From Stutzerimonas nosocomialis (GTDB lineage Bacteria; Pseudomonadota; Gammaproteobacteria; Pseudomonadales; Pseudomonadaceae), in assembly GCF_005876855.1 (NCBI RefSeq), contig NZ_QLAE01000028.1:1-64000 (forward strand): DNA of 64,000 bases, read 5' to 3'. A model generated the notes under the pieces. That model saw nothing but the letters and a program-made list of their open reading frames with translations, made no database searches and had not been told where the DNA came from. The position numbers were made by a program, and so were the translations under genes. This document shows, piece after piece, positions 1 to 9,118 of the stretch (within the stretch, counting starts at the first letter, position 1; each line of letters starts with the position of its first letter).

Positions 1-12
1 GACCTGGACTGA
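1..12 (+). CDS. possible 3' end of an upstream gene (three codons and stop)
   Basis: The first twelve bases read Asp-Leu-Asp-stop in frame 1, and a hairpin that could be its terminator follows at 66-93. Only three codons are visible, so no function can be given and the assignment could be chance. Confidence 0.25.
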   Translation, partial: DLD

Positions 13-65
13 CCGCCGCGGGCCGAACGCATTCGCATCGGTCCCCGCATGATGGCTACCCGTCC

Positions 66-98
66 CGCCCCTCTTCCCCCGGGTCGAGGGGCGCGTTT
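66..98 (+). terminator. possible intrinsic terminator
   Basis: A perfect 8-bp stem (CGCCCCTC at 66-73, GAGGGGCG at 86-93) with a 12-base loop is followed by a short TTTT run. It would end transcription of the gene leaving the left edge before the iron-uptake genes begin. The T-run is short, so this is tentative. Confidence 0.4.
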
Positions 99-171
99 TC
101 GGTAGCCCCGCCGGCCCCAGTGACCTGCACGGACGACCGATCGCCCCGTGACACTTCGTCTCGTCAGGTTT

Positions 172-190
172 GCGAATGATAATTTGATGC
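172..190 (+). promoter_or_regulatory. partial Fur box upstream of the fhuF-like gene
   Basis: GCGAATGATAATTTGATGC matches the classical 19-bp Fur consensus at 11 of 19 positions, including an unbroken AATGATAAT core. The GATAAT can also serve as a -10 element, so Fur binding would occlude the promoter. Iron-responsive control fits the siderophore-iron genes downstream. The right half of the dyad is poor. Confidence 0.45.
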
Positions 191-268
191 AATCGCAAGT
201 GGATGAGTAAACTGCCGGCTCCCCCCGGCTTTTACCGGTGCCACCTCCTCTGCTGCCACGCGACCACG

Positions 269-1027
269 ATGTATCAGGCCAACCCCGACCTCCTGCATTT
301 GCTCGACGTCACCGCCCGTAGCCTTCCGGGGCTCAGCGGACGTGTCGGCGAGGCCGGGCGCGACCAGCTGAAGGTCGGCGATGACGGCAACCGGGAGCGC
401 ATCGCCGCGCTGCACGATCACTGGCGCCAGGCGCACCCGGAGGCCGGGCCGCATTACTGGTCCGCCCGCAGCTGGACGCTGCTGGTCTGGCAGCCCATCT
501 ACCTCAGCCTGCTGGCGGTGCACCTGGCCGAACGTGCGCCCTGCCTGGCCGACATGGGCCAGTCGGTCACCGACGGCGTGGTGGCCGGTTTCTGCCTGCC
601 CGAGCACTGCCCGCGCCATGCCGCCCAGACCGCGCTGATCGATTTCGCCGCCGTGCAGTTGCGCGAGCAGCTGGTGCGCCAGCTGGAAGAATTCCAGGCG
701 ATCGCGCCGATCCACACGAAGATGGCGAACCGCTTGGCCGCCGACCACGTGCTGGCGGCGCTGCTGCTCGTCCAGCGCCAGCAGCGCCTGTGCAATGACC
801 AGGCCCATGCGCTGGAAACGCGCTGGCTGACCGCCCTTGGCCTCAAGGGCGACAGCACGCTGATCGACGTCCACCTCGACGACGGCCGCGACCGGCTGGC
901 CCTGGGCCGCAAGGTCTGCTGCCAGCATTTCCGTCGATCGGACGGCGTACTGTGTAGTACATGCCCGAAAATCCGCGAAGCGGAACGGTTGGAACGTTTG
1001 CGCCAGGAGTTGGCCGCCGAATGCTGA
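269..1027 (+). CDS. fhuF: FhuF-like siderophore-iron reductase
   Basis: A 252-residue protein whose C-terminus carries Cys-Cys-x10-Cys-x2-Cys (CCQHF...CSTC), the [2Fe-2S] signature of FhuF-type ferric-siderophore reductases. These cytoplasmic proteins reduce imported ferric siderophores and release the iron. The first gene of a probable operon with an ATPase, permease and binding protein; its stop overlaps the ATPase start by 7 bases. An in-frame ATG at 203 would sit almost on the Fur-box promoter with no ribosome-binding site, so I prefer 269, although 269 also lacks a strong one. The family call is good; the siderophore is unknown, and no TonB receptor for it lies in the window. Confidence 0.75.
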   Translation: MYQANPDLLHLLDVTARSLPGLSGRVGEAGRDQLKVGDDGNRERIAALHDHWRQAHPEAGPHYWSARSWTLLVWQPIYLSLLAVHLAERAPCLADMGQSVTDGVVAGFCLPEHCPRHAAQTALIDFAAVQLREQLVRQLEEFQAIAPIHTKMANRLAADHVLAALLLVQRQQRLCNDQAHALETRWLTALGLKGDSTLIDVHLDDGRDRLALGRKVCCQHFRRSDGVLCSTCPKIREAERLERLRQELAAEC

Positions 1028-1791
1028 ACCTGCAGGACATCACCGTCCGCCACGATGGACGCGTCACGCTGGACATTCCCCGCCTGGACATCGAAGAGGA
1101 TGCCTTCACCGTCATCCTCGGCCACAACGGCTCGGGCAAGTCGACGCTGATGAACCTCATCGCCCGCCAGGCGGAACCGGACAAGGGTCACCTCAGCCTC
1201 GACGGTCGGCCGCTGGAGGCGTACAGCCAGCGCGAGTTCGCCCGGCGCGTGGCCTTTCTGCCGCAGCGCCTGCCCGAGGTGGCCGGGCTGACCGTGCGCG
1301 AGCTGGTGCGGCTCGGACGCTTCCCCTGGCGCGGCCTGCTCGGACGCTGGCGCGCCGAGGACCTCGACGCGGTCGAGCAGGCGATGCGCGAGACCGACGT
1401 CCACCAGTTCGCCGACCACCTGGCCGACACCCTGTCCGGCGGCGAGCGCCAGCGGGCCTGGATCGCCATGCTGCTGGCCCAGGCGTCGCCACTGATCCTG
1501 CTGGACGAGCCGACCTCCGCGCTGGACCTGTCGCACCAGTACGAACTCATGGCCCTGCTGCGCATGTTCAACCAGACGGCCGGCCGCGGCATCGTCGCGA
1601 TCCTGCACGACGTCAACCTCACCACCCGCTTCGCCGACCGCGTCATCGCGCTCAAGCAGGGCCGCGTGTTCTTCGACGGCACGCCGGACGAGCTGCTTTC
1701 GAGCGAACTCCTGAGCGCGCTCTACGACATCGACATTCAGCTGGTCGAGCAACCAGGGGCCGCCCGGCGGATCGCCGTGGTGGCGCCGTGA
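1021..1791 (+). CDS. fhuC: siderophore ABC transporter ATPase (FhuC/FecE type)
   Basis: A 256-residue ABC ATPase. Walker A is GHNGSGKST (about residues 37-45), the signature is LSGGERQRAW and Walker B is LILLDEPTSALD, followed by an H-loop in AILHDVN. The short single-domain form and the PQRLPEVAGLTVRELVRLGR Q-loop region are typical of FepC/FhuC importers for ferric siderophores or B12. It should energise the permease that starts at its stop codon. The start at 1021 overlaps the end of the reductase gene, which implies translational coupling. The gene name is by context and family, not by known substrate. Confidence 0.85.
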   Translation: MLNLQDITVRHDGRVTLDIPRLDIEEDAFTVILGHNGSGKSTLMNLIARQAEPDKGHLSLDGRPLEAYSQREFARRVAFLPQRLPEVAGLTVRELVRLGRFPWRGLLGRWRAEDLDAVEQAMRETDVHQFADHLADTLSGGERQRAWIAMLLAQASPLILLDEPTSALDLSHQYELMALLRMFNQTAGRGIVAILHDVNLTTRFADRVIALKQGRVFFDGTPDELLSSELLSALYDIDIQLVEQPGAARRIAVVAP

Positions 1792-3800
1792 TGAGCCGCA
1801 CCCTGGCCGAGCCGGCGCTGCCGGCATGGCATGGCGATGCCTGGCGCTACGTCCTGACGCTCGCGCTGCTCGTCCCGCTGATTTTTACCCATCTGCACCT
1901 GGCCAGCGCCCTGCCCTTCGCCCGCCAATGGGCGGTCATCACCGGCGCGGCCGAAGGCAGCTTCGAGGCGCTGGAGTTCGGCCTTTCCGCCTTGCCGCGC
2001 CTGGTGATGGCGCTGCTGGTCGGCGCGGCCATGGGCTTGTCCGGCAGCGTGCTGCAGCAGATGACGCAGAACCGGCTCGTCTCGCCGATGACCATCGGCG
2101 CCAGCTCCGGCGCCTGGCTGGGCCTGGTGTGCGCCACGCTCTGGCTACCCTCGGTGGTGGCCGGGCACGGCCAGTGGGCCGCGCTCGCCGGCGCCCTGTT
2201 CGCCGTGGGGCTGGTGCTGCTGATCGCCGGGCGCGACGGCATCGCCGGGCTGCCCATCGTGCTCGCCGGCATGGCCATGAACCTGTTGCTCGGCGCGCTG
2301 GCAGCGGGCATCACCCTGGTCAACAACCAGTACACCCGTGGGCTGTTCGTCTGGGGCGCGGGGGACCTGGCGCAGATCGACTGGCACTGGGTGGGCTGGC
2401 TCTGGCCGAAGCTGCTGGTGGGCCTCGTGGTGATGGCCCTGGCACCGCGTGCGCTGACCCTGCTGCAGCTGGGCACCGACGGCGCGCGGGCGCGCGGCCT
2501 GAGCCTCTGGCCGGTGATGCTGACGCTGTTCCTGGTGTCGATCTGGCTGACCTCGGTGTCGATCACCGCCGTCGGGCTGATCGGCTTCATCGGCCTGCTG
2601 ACGCCCAACCTGGCGCGGCTGTTCGGCGCGCGGACCTCGCGTGACGAACTGCTGTTCAGCACCCTGCTCGGCGCCGTGCTGCTGACCGCCACCGACGCCG
2701 TCGCGCTGTACATCAACACCTGGACCACGGACCTGGTGCCCAGCGGCGCCGCCGCCGCGCTGATCGGCGCGCCGGCGCTGCTCTGGCTGTCCCGGCGCCA
2801 GCTCTCGGCGGAGGACCCGCGCGGCCTGCAGCTGCCCGATGGGGCCGAGCGCATGAATCGCCGCCATCTGTTTTGGGCCCTGCTGTTCGCCATCGCGGCG
2901 CTGACCGTCAGCGTCGCCCTGGCCCGCAGCCTCGACGGCTGGTCGTTCGCCTGGCCGGACGCACTGATCTGGTCGCTGCGCTGGCCGCGCATGCTGACCG
3001 CCGCCGCCGCCGGCTGTGGCCTGGCGATCTCCGGGATGATGCTGCAGCGCCTGCTGCGCAATCCGCTGGCGAGCCCGGACATCCTCGGGCTTTCGGCGGG
3101 CGCCACCCTGGCGGTGATGGTCGCGCTGATGCTCTTCGGCGGCTCGCTGCTGGGCTTCACGGCGCCCATCGCGGCCTTCGTCGGCAGCCTGGTGGTGCTG
3201 GCGATCCTCCTGCTGCTGGGCCGGCGCCATGCCTATTCACCGGCGTTGATGGCGCTGGTGGGCATTTCCCTGACCGCATTGCTCAACGCCGCGCTGCAGT
3301 TCGGCCTGGCCAAGGGCACCGCCGATGCCTTCGCGCTGCTCGGCTGGCTGGCCGGCTCCACCTACCGGGTGAGCCCCGGCCAGGCCGTCGCCCTGACCCT
3401 TGGCGTGCTGGTGCTGGGCGGCCTGAGCCTGGTGTTCCATCGCGCCCTGACGCTGATTTCCATCGGCGACGGCGTGGCGCGCAGCCGGGGCCTGAACGTC
3501 ACCCTCACCCGGGTCGGGCTGCTGGTGCTGGTGTCGCTGCTGTGCGCGCTGGTGACCAGCCTGATGGGGCCGGTGGCCTTCCTCGGCCTGCTGGCGCCGC
3601 ACATGGCGGCGATCCTCGGGGCGCGCCGCGCGCTGCCGCAGATGCTGCTGGCCTCGGCGCTGGGCGCCTCCCTCATGCTGCTGGCCGACTGGCTCGGACG
3701 CACCCTGATCTTCCCGCTGCAGATACCGGTGGGCATCGTCGCCTCGGTCATCTGCGGCACCTATTTCGTCTACCTGCTGGTCCGCCGGAGGCTCGCATGA
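1791..3800 (+). CDS. fhuB: double-length siderophore permease (FhuB type)
   Basis: A 669-residue, very hydrophobic inner-membrane protein made of two homologous BtuC/FecCD halves. The repeat shows in matching segments such as GSVLQQMTQNRLVSPMTIGA (about residues 85-104) and MMLQRLLRNPLASPDILG in the second half, each followed by GFIGLLTPN- or AFLGLLAPH-like motifs. E. coli FhuB has the same fused form, so one chain forms the whole channel. The ATG at 1791 shares a base with the preceding TGA; a GTG at 1788 is an alternative. The stop overlaps the next gene by 4 bases (ATGA). Confidence 0.88.
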   Translation: MSRTLAEPALPAWHGDAWRYVLTLALLVPLIFTHLHLASALPFARQWAVITGAAEGSFEALEFGLSALPRLVMALLVGAAMGLSGSVLQQMTQNRLVSPMTIGASSGAWLGLVCATLWLPSVVAGHGQWAALAGALFAVGLVLLIAGRDGIAGLPIVLAGMAMNLLLGALAAGITLVNNQYTRGLFVWGAGDLAQIDWHWVGWLWPKLLVGLVVMALAPRALTLLQLGTDGARARGLSLWPVMLTLFLVSIWLTSVSITAVGLIGFIGLLTPNLARLFGARTSRDELLFSTLLGAVLLTATDAVALYINTWTTDLVPSGAAAALIGAPALLWLSRRQLSAEDPRGLQLPDGAERMNRRHLFWALLFAIAALTVSVALARSLDGWSFAWPDALIWSLRWPRMLTAAAAGCGLAISGMMLQRLLRNPLASPDILGLSAGATLAVMVALMLFGGSLLGFTAPIAAFVGSLVVLAILLLLGRRHAYSPALMALVGISLTALLNAALQFGLAKGTADAFALLGWLAGSTYRVSPGQAVALTLGVLVLGGLSLVFHRALTLISIGDGVARSRGLNVTLTRVGLLVLVSLLCALVTSLMGPVAFLGLLAPHMAAILGARRALPQMLLASALGASLMLLADWLGRTLIFPLQIPVGIVASVICGTYFVYLLVRRRLA

Positions 3801-4675
3801 GATGGGCCCGCCTGCTGACGCTGCTCGGCGCGGCGCTGGCCTTCACCGCCTCGGCCGACGAGGCGCGGGTGGTCGCCCTGAGCTGGGAGTCGGCCGAGCA
3901 CCTGCTCAAGCTCGACGTCACGCCGCTGGGCGTGGCCGATGCGGGCGACTATCGCGCCTGGGTGGTCCGTCCGAACCTGCCGGAGGCGGTGCTCGACGTC
4001 GGCTCGCGCACCGAGCCTAACCTGGAACTGCTGGCCGGCCTGCGGCCCGGGCTGATCGTGATCCCGCCGATGCTCGAGGACATGCGCAAGACGCTCGAGC
4101 GCATCGCGCCGGTGCTGTCCTACAGGAGCTTCACCCGCGATGCCGACAACTATGCCTTGCAGCGCGACAGCTACCTCGCCCTGGCGCGGCACCTGGGCCG
4201 CGAGGCACTGGCCCATGAGCGCCTGGCGGAGATGGAGGCGCACATCGAGGCCCTGCGCCAGCAGCTCTTCGCGCATTTCTCCGGCCAGCCGCCGAAGGTC
4301 ACCGTCATCCGTTTCTCGTCGCCCACGGTGGTGTACATCAATGGGCAGAACTCGATGGTGCAGCGGGCCATGGACCTTCTGCAGCTGGAGCCGGCCTTCC
4401 CGCAGCCGGCGAGCGACTGGGGCATCACCCAGACGTCGGTGACCACCCTGGGCGCGATCCGTGACGGCGTGGTGCTGCATATCGAACCCTTCGCCCAGCA
4501 GGATGCGATCTTCGGCACGCCGTTGTGGCAGGCCATGCCCTTCGTCAAGGCCGGGCGTTTCGGCTCGCTGCCCTCCACCTGGACCTATGGCGGCGTGTTC
4601 TCGGTTGAATACCTGGCCGAGTCCATCGCCAAGGCGCTGCTGAAGATCCCACCGGACGAGGCGCAGGCGCCCTAG
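3797..4675 (+). CDS. fhuD: periplasmic siderophore-binding protein (FhuD type)
   Basis: A 292-residue protein with a Sec signal (MRWARLLTLLGAALAFTASA) and a class III binding-protein fold. The segment LLAGLRPGLIVIPPM matches the usual 'ELLAGLKPDLVV' element of FhuD/BtuF proteins, and late ERIAPVLSYRSF and SVEYLAESIAKAL segments also fit. It would capture the ferric siderophore and hand it to the permease encoded upstream. Coupled to the permease gene by a 4-base overlap and last in the operon. Substrate unknown; hydroxamates are only a guess from the FhuB-like architecture. Confidence 0.82.
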   Translation: MRWARLLTLLGAALAFTASADEARVVALSWESAEHLLKLDVTPLGVADAGDYRAWVVRPNLPEAVLDVGSRTEPNLELLAGLRPGLIVIPPMLEDMRKTLERIAPVLSYRSFTRDADNYALQRDSYLALARHLGREALAHERLAEMEAHIEALRQQLFAHFSGQPPKVTVIRFSSPTVVYINGQNSMVQRAMDLLQLEPAFPQPASDWGITQTSVTTLGAIRDGVVLHIEPFAQQDAIFGTPLWQAMPFVKAGRFGSLPSTWTYGGVFSVEYLAESIAKALLKIPPDEAQAP

Positions 4676-4730
4676 CTTGCCGGTCGGGAGTCATGGTGCT
4701 GATTGGCAGCGGACAAGGGGCAGGGCTCCG

Positions 4731-4789
4731 AGGGAGCGGGCCGAACGCGACTGCAGTGGCGACCCATTCTCGGTCGAGGCCGCTCCCAC
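4731..4789. repeat. REP-like inverted repeat between convergent genes
   Basis: GGGAGCGGGCC near 4732 and GGCCGCTCCCA near 4778 form an imperfect inverted repeat. Pseudomonas genomes contain many REP-like elements built on a GGGAGCGG...CCGCTCCC core. It lies between the fhuD stop and the convergent MFS stop and may help end transcription in both directions. Confidence 0.4.
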
Positions 4790-4807
4790 TGGAACGCGCG
4801 GCTCGCC

Positions 4808-5998
4808 TCAGGCCTGGGCCGTGCGTGCGCGTGCTGGCGCACGGACCAGCCAGGGGAACAGCAGCGCCGTCAGCACCAGCCCGGCCGCGCCCACCCAGAA
4901 CGGCATCGCCGTGCCGTAGTGACTCACCAGCAGCCCCGCGCCATAGGCCGCGCCCATGTTGCCCAGGCACTGGAAGATGTTCACCTTGCTGAAATCCACC
5001 GCATAGTTCTCCGGCGTGCTCAGTTCGAAGAGCAGCGCATCCAGGCGTACCGTCACCTGGTAGAGCGCCCAGCCGAACAGCACCCGGCCCAGCAGGATCA
5101 GCCACTGGTTCTCGAAGCCCTGGAGGAAGGTCGCGGCGGCGCCCAGCAGCAGCCCCGCGAGGATGCCGTCACGGGTGGAGCCCTTGCTGGCGGCACGTCG
5201 GCTCCACCACAGCGCCAGTACGGCGATCGCGCCGGGCAGCGAGTAGACGAACCCGGCCATCAGCTCGCTGTTCCAGCGCGCCACTTCCTGCCAGTACACG
5301 GCGAAGAACGGCCGGGTGATGTAGCCCACGCAATAGAACAGCAGCATCACCACGCACAGCTTGTAGATGGCCACCAGGCTGCGGCCCCGTCCCTCGGCGG
5401 CTTCGGGCGCCGGGGTTTCGGCGGCCTGTTCGCTCGGCGCGCCGGCCTCGGGCAGGCCGCGGCGCAGCAGGTGCATGCAGATCGCCATCTGGATGAAGTC
5501 GCCGGCAGCCATGATCAGGAAGACATCGCCGATGTTCATCACCTGCAGGATCAGCCCGCCCACCGCCGCGCCCAGGATGGCGCCGAAGTGCACCACCACC
5601 GAGAGCGTGCCGATGGTCTGGGTGTGGCTCTCCTGCTGCTGCAGGCTCATCACGTAGGGGTACATCAGCAGGTAGCTGCCCTTGAACACGATCATCACCA
5701 GCGAGACCACCCAGAACAGCGGCAGCGAGTCGATGAAGGTGCAGGCGGCGGTCAGGCTGCCGGCGATGAACTGGGCGCTGACCAGGATGCGCACCGGATG
5801 CACGCGCTTGGCCAGTCGGGCCCAGAAGGGGAAGGCGGTCATCACGGTCAGGCTGATCGCCGCCAGGTACAGCCCCACGTGGGAGGCGGGCGGGTTGCCG
5901 AAACGCTCCGCGAAATATTGCGGATAGAAGGGGATGATCAGGTTATCGGTGACGACCGCGAGCGCAGTCATCGCGATCAGGCAGAAACGCAGGTTCAT
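4808..5998 (-). CDS. MFS transporter, possibly siderophore-linked
   Basis: A 396-residue protein with about 12 hydrophobic segments and MFS-like loops (FWARLAKRVHPVRIL between helices 2 and 3; a long charged central loop rich in Glu and Ala around residues 180-200). It points toward the fhuF-fhuD operon. MFS proteins near siderophore genes can export a siderophore or import it across the inner membrane, but nothing in the sequence fixes direction or substrate. The start at 5998 (MNLRFCLIAM) places the first helix immediately; further upstream the frame is not membrane-like. No clear ribosome-binding site is visible. Confidence 0.7.
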   Translation of the reverse strand: MNLRFCLIAMTALAVVTDNLIIPFYPQYFAERFGNPPASHVGLYLAAISLTVMTAFPFWARLAKRVHPVRILVSAQFIAGSLTAACTFIDSLPLFWVVSLVMIVFKGSYLLMYPYVMSLQQQESHTQTIGTLSVVVHFGAILGAAVGGLILQVMNIGDVFLIMAAGDFIQMAICMHLLRRGLPEAGAPSEQAAETPAPEAAEGRGRSLVAIYKLCVVMLLFYCVGYITRPFFAVYWQEVARWNSELMAGFVYSLPGAIAVLALWWSRRAASKGSTRDGILAGLLLGAAATFLQGFENQWLILLGRVLFGWALYQVTVRLDALLFELSTPENYAVDFSKVNIFQCLGNMGAAYGAGLLVSHYGTAMPFWVGAAGLVLTALLFPWLVRAPARARTAQA

Positions 5999-6175
5999 TG
6001 GGGTGCGGCAGGATCGATTCAAAGGGCCGCCATGATGCACGTCCGGCCGTGAGAAAGCGATGCGTCGCCGCCCCCGTACCCGACCGAAGGGCCGCCCGGC
6101 GACCGGCCGCGCTGAACTCGCCCCCGTCCCCTCACAGGCGCACCCGCGCGCCCTTCGTTCGCCCGCCAGCGATCG

Positions 6176-6658
6176 CTACAGGGCGCGTCGCAACCCGGCC
6201 CGGCCCAGGGAGAACGCCAGGCAATCCTCGGTGAGCCCCAGCGCGGCATTGACCAGGTCATTGGTGCGGTAGCGCTTGCGCAGGCCGATCGCGACCTTGG
6301 CCGCCACACAGGCGGCCGTCGCCCCGATCAGCGCCGGCACCAGCACCGGTTGCCGCCGAGTAGCCGCCAACGCTGCCGCGCTGGCCCCACCGGACAGGGC
6401 ACGCACCAGCATCGAGGGTGCGATGGTGCGGTCAGGCGCGAAGGGCATCTTGTCGCCCAGCAGCTCAGCGGCTGCCAGCGGCATCAGAAACTGCCGCGTA
6501 CGGTGCGACGACAGCGTACGCGCCGGCTCGTCCGCCTCGCCGATGTCCGGCCGATCGGCCAGCGCCCGGCTCACCATGGCCGGCGCCAGCATGCTGCGCA
6601 TGCCCGTCACCACCCCAATCGCCAGGGCGCCCCATAAAAGATTGCTGGCTGTCGTCAT
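6176..6658 (-). CDS. small membrane protein of DUF4126-like type
   Basis: A 160-residue protein with several hydrophobic, Ala/Gly-rich segments. It begins with a helix containing GVVTGMRSMLAPAMVSRAL and has LAAAELLGDKMPFAPDRT and later SALSGGASAAALAATRR-like stretches. The 'GMRSM..P..VSR' and 'LGDK.P..P.RT' pattern recalls DUF4126 membrane proteins, whose function is unknown. A good ribosome-binding site (GGGAGA) precedes the ATG at 6658. It is transcribed away from the effector gene that follows. Confidence 0.6.
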   Translation of the reverse strand: MTTASNLLWGALAIGVVTGMRSMLAPAMVSRALADRPDIGEADEPARTLSSHRTRQFLMPLAAAELLGDKMPFAPDRTIAPSMLVRALSGGASAAALAATRRQPVLVPALIGATAACVAAKVAIGLRKRYRTNDLVNAALGLTEDCLAFSLGRAGLRRAL

Positions 6659-6843
6659 CGCTGCGTCTCCCGTTGGGTATTCCATTCCGACCGGGAGCGG
6701 GCGGACGTGTTCAGCTCACAGCCTCAGGTTGGCCGGCGGCCCACGGACCTGCTTCAGTATTCGAAATGCGCTCGAATAGGCAGAGCGGCCGCCCAGATAC
6801 GGCTATCGTGCAGCGTTGCGCTTACCAAGGACAGGTATCAGGC

Positions 6844-8394
6844 ATGAGTGGTTACGTCGCCAATATTCCCCAGGCCAAACGGGAAGCCGAGCTTGAAGGG
6901 GTCACACCCACGGATCTCCATGCCCAGCGCTGGGCGGAATACGAGAAGTACAGCAAGGAGCCCGCGCCGCCGGCAGAGAAGATAAGGATCGCCTTGCGGA
7001 TCGGGCTGTTCTTCGATGGCACCGGCAATAACGCCAGCAACAGCGCATTCGGGGTGCTCTGCGGCGCGCACCATCCGGTGCAGCAGGAAGACCTCGACGC
7101 CAGCTGCAGGCCGTATATGGGTGACCCGGACAGCAGCTATGGGAACGATGTGACTAATGTCCGAAAGCTGTTTGACCTCTATCTCGAGACCCCTTCACCT
7201 CAAGGTGAGGGGCCGCAAAAACGGATATCTCGCAGGCTGTACGTCGAGGGAATCGGCACCCGTGCGGGTGAAGAAGACAGCATCATAGGTTTTGGCGCTG
7301 GACGGGGTGGTACGGGCATCGAAGGGCGGGTACAGCTGGCTTTTGATCAGATCAATGCTCTCATCAAGGATACCCTCAGGGGAAACCCGAACGCTGAAAT
7401 CAGCTCGCTAACGTTCGACGCTTTCGGGTTCAGCCGAGGCGCCGCAGCCGCACGGCACTTCGCCAATGAAGTCGTCCGTGGCAAGAACGGGTCATTACGT
7501 TCAGCCTTGCGGGACAACGCCAAGGCGTTCAGCCGGACCTTCGTCGATCAATACCAGCGTGACATCGACATGGGCTTCATTGGCCTGTTCGATACCGTCG
7601 CGTCGGTGGCCGGCCTGTCCAACCTAGGCAATGTCCGCAGCACCATCACCCCGGGCATAAAGCTGCACTTGGCTCCGAACTTTTTCGGCCATGTGGTGCA
7701 TCTGGTGGCGCGCGACGAGCTACGCGCCAACTTTGCCTTGAGCGCCGTGAAGCCCGACCACCTGGAAATCACCCTGCCAGGGGCACACTCCGATATTGGC
7801 GGAGGCTATCTGGTCGACGCCGAAGAGCGGGTGCTGGTCAGTCCGATGCAGGCGTTGACCGTGCGGCAGGGTATCGATGTAAAGACCACGTCGATCTACC
7901 GGGATGTCGCCCAGGTCAAGGCCCGTATGGTTTCAGAGGGGTGGCCAGCGTCAGTCCTGGAGATCGTCACGCCAACCGCGAGGCTGCTACCCATCGACCC
8001 TCTGGATCGCCTGGCCCCTCGACAGCAGCGTGTCTATGCCGGTTTGCAGCTAAAGCGCAGGGTCAGAGGGGAGCTGTCGCGGGTCTATATGCGAGTGATG
8101 TATGCGCTGGCCAGACAGAAGGGAGTCCCGTTTGACGACATACCGGAGACACCCGAGCAAGCGATACCTGCAGAACTTCAACACCTTTGCGATCGATTTG
8201 TAGCGGGTGACTACAGCACCACTGCCGCCGACGAAGCACTGCTCAAGGAGCGCTACATACATACATCTGCGCACTGGAACCCCCCTCTTGGAAAAGCAAC
8301 GCCCAGCGGCTTGAAGGTAGTTTATATCCATGCCCCCCACGCCGATGGCGTACGCATACAACATCCCCATGTACCTGACTGGACCCTCCTGTGA
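6844..8394 (+). CDS. Tle1-like (DUF2235) lipase, probable type VI secretion effector
   Basis: A 516-residue protein with DUF2235/Tle1 hallmarks: FFDGTGNN near residues 56-63, a lipase elbow GFSRG with Ser197, FDTVAS with Asp250, and GAHSDIGGGY with His315 and Asp317. Family members are phospholipases delivered by type VI secretion into rival cells, where they attack membranes. No signal peptide is seen, as expected for such cargo. Two DUF2931-type lipoprotein genes follow at once, the usual place for immunity genes. No VgrG, PAAR or Hcp gene is in the window, so it appears to be an orphan cargo module. GC is visibly lower than in neighbours (about 50-60 percent in sampled lines), which suggests transfer. 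Confidence 0.8.
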   Translation: MSGYVANIPQAKREAELEGVTPTDLHAQRWAEYEKYSKEPAPPAEKIRIALRIGLFFDGTGNNASNSAFGVLCGAHHPVQQEDLDASCRPYMGDPDSSYGNDVTNVRKLFDLYLETPSPQGEGPQKRISRRLYVEGIGTRAGEEDSIIGFGAGRGGTGIEGRVQLAFDQINALIKDTLRGNPNAEISSLTFDAFGFSRGAAAARHFANEVVRGKNGSLRSALRDNAKAFSRTFVDQYQRDIDMGFIGLFDTVASVAGLSNLGNVRSTITPGIKLHLAPNFFGHVVHLVARDELRANFALSAVKPDHLEITLPGAHSDIGGGYLVDAEERVLVSPMQALTVRQGIDVKTTSIYRDVAQVKARMVSEGWPASVLEIVTPTARLLPIDPLDRLAPRQQRVYAGLQLKRRVRGELSRVYMRVMYALARQKGVPFDDIPETPEQAIPAELQHLCDRFVAGDYSTTAADEALLKERYIHTSAHWNPPLGKATPSGLKVVYIHAPHADGVRIQHPHVPDWTLL

Positions 8395-9050
8395 TGAAAC
8401 CATTGATCGCCCTGCTGGGCGCGCTGTTGTTAGGCGGTTGCCAGGCGACCGAGCCGCTGTCTAGGAGACATGAGCCTTGGTGGAGCCTTGAGTTCATGGC
8501 ACCTATCTATATGACAGGGTGGGTTGAGGCCAGCCTGGTGGAAGACATCAAAGGTCGGCTTTTCGACCATGGGACCGGTGGCGTCATCGGTACTGGCAGC
8601 GTGGACTATGGCACTGCGACTGAGCTGGCTCGGGGTTGGCCGCAGGCGCTAGGAGGAGGAGTTCGCGGCGTGGTGGGCGCAGACCTGCCCAAACGCGTTT
8701 TCGTACGCTGGCAGTCTGTGGTGGAACCCCAGACCTATCGCGCCTGGGTGGAGATACCCGAGCAAGCCCGTCAAATCATGCATGCTTCGACTCGCCGGCC
8801 ATGTGCCGAGACTTCCGGACAGGGTCCTCGCTACGCCGCGTCGCTTTACCTTGGCCTCGCACCCGGCGGCACAGTGCAGGTATGGGTGCGCGACGAATGC
8901 AGCAACACGTTGAAAGTCGCTCGGGCGCAGGCCGAAATCGAGCCGCTGGGCCCTTCCCAAGGGCTGACGGAAGGCCGTTATGCCTACAAGATCAGCGAGT
9001 ACTCGAAGCGCTATATCGACAAATACGGCATTCCTTACGGAAGCTGGTGA
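8394..9050 (+). CDS. DUF2931-type lipoprotein, likely immunity protein (copy 1)
   Basis: A 218-residue protein with a lipoprotein signal (MKPLIALLGALLLGGC; lipobox LGGC with Cys16), so it should be anchored in an envelope membrane. The body (WSLEFMAPIYMTGWVEASL, RVFVRWQSVVEPQTYRAWV, C-terminal KYGIPYGSW) resembles DUF2931 proteins found beside Tle lipase effectors. It probably neutralises the upstream lipase in the periplasm. The ATG at 8394 overlaps the effector stop by one base; a GTG at 8391 is in frame. It has a near-identical neighbour at 9119. Confidence 0.7.
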   Translation: MKPLIALLGALLLGGCQATEPLSRRHEPWWSLEFMAPIYMTGWVEASLVEDIKGRLFDHGTGGVIGTGSVDYGTATELARGWPQALGGGVRGVVGADLPKRVFVRWQSVVEPQTYRAWVEIPEQARQIMHASTRRPCAETSGQGPRYAASLYLGLAPGGTVQVWVRDECSNTLKVARAQAEIEPLGPSQGLTEGRYAYKISEYSKRYIDKYGIPYGSW

Positions 9051-9118
9051 GCGGCAGCCCTGGGGCGCTTAACTGATCCGCAGGACGTTGCCCTTTCCAT
9101 GGACCGGACCCTCCTGTG

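Noticed and set aside
4703-6052. Plus-strand open frame opposite the MFS gene
   Set aside because: His/Gln/Arg-rich translation without family features; the minus strand encodes a normal 12-helix transporter.
6418-6843. N-terminal extension of the lipase to 6418
   Set aside because: The extra 142 codons run antisense through the DUF4126-like gene and are Arg/Pro-rich; the ATG at 6844 starts just before conserved sequence.
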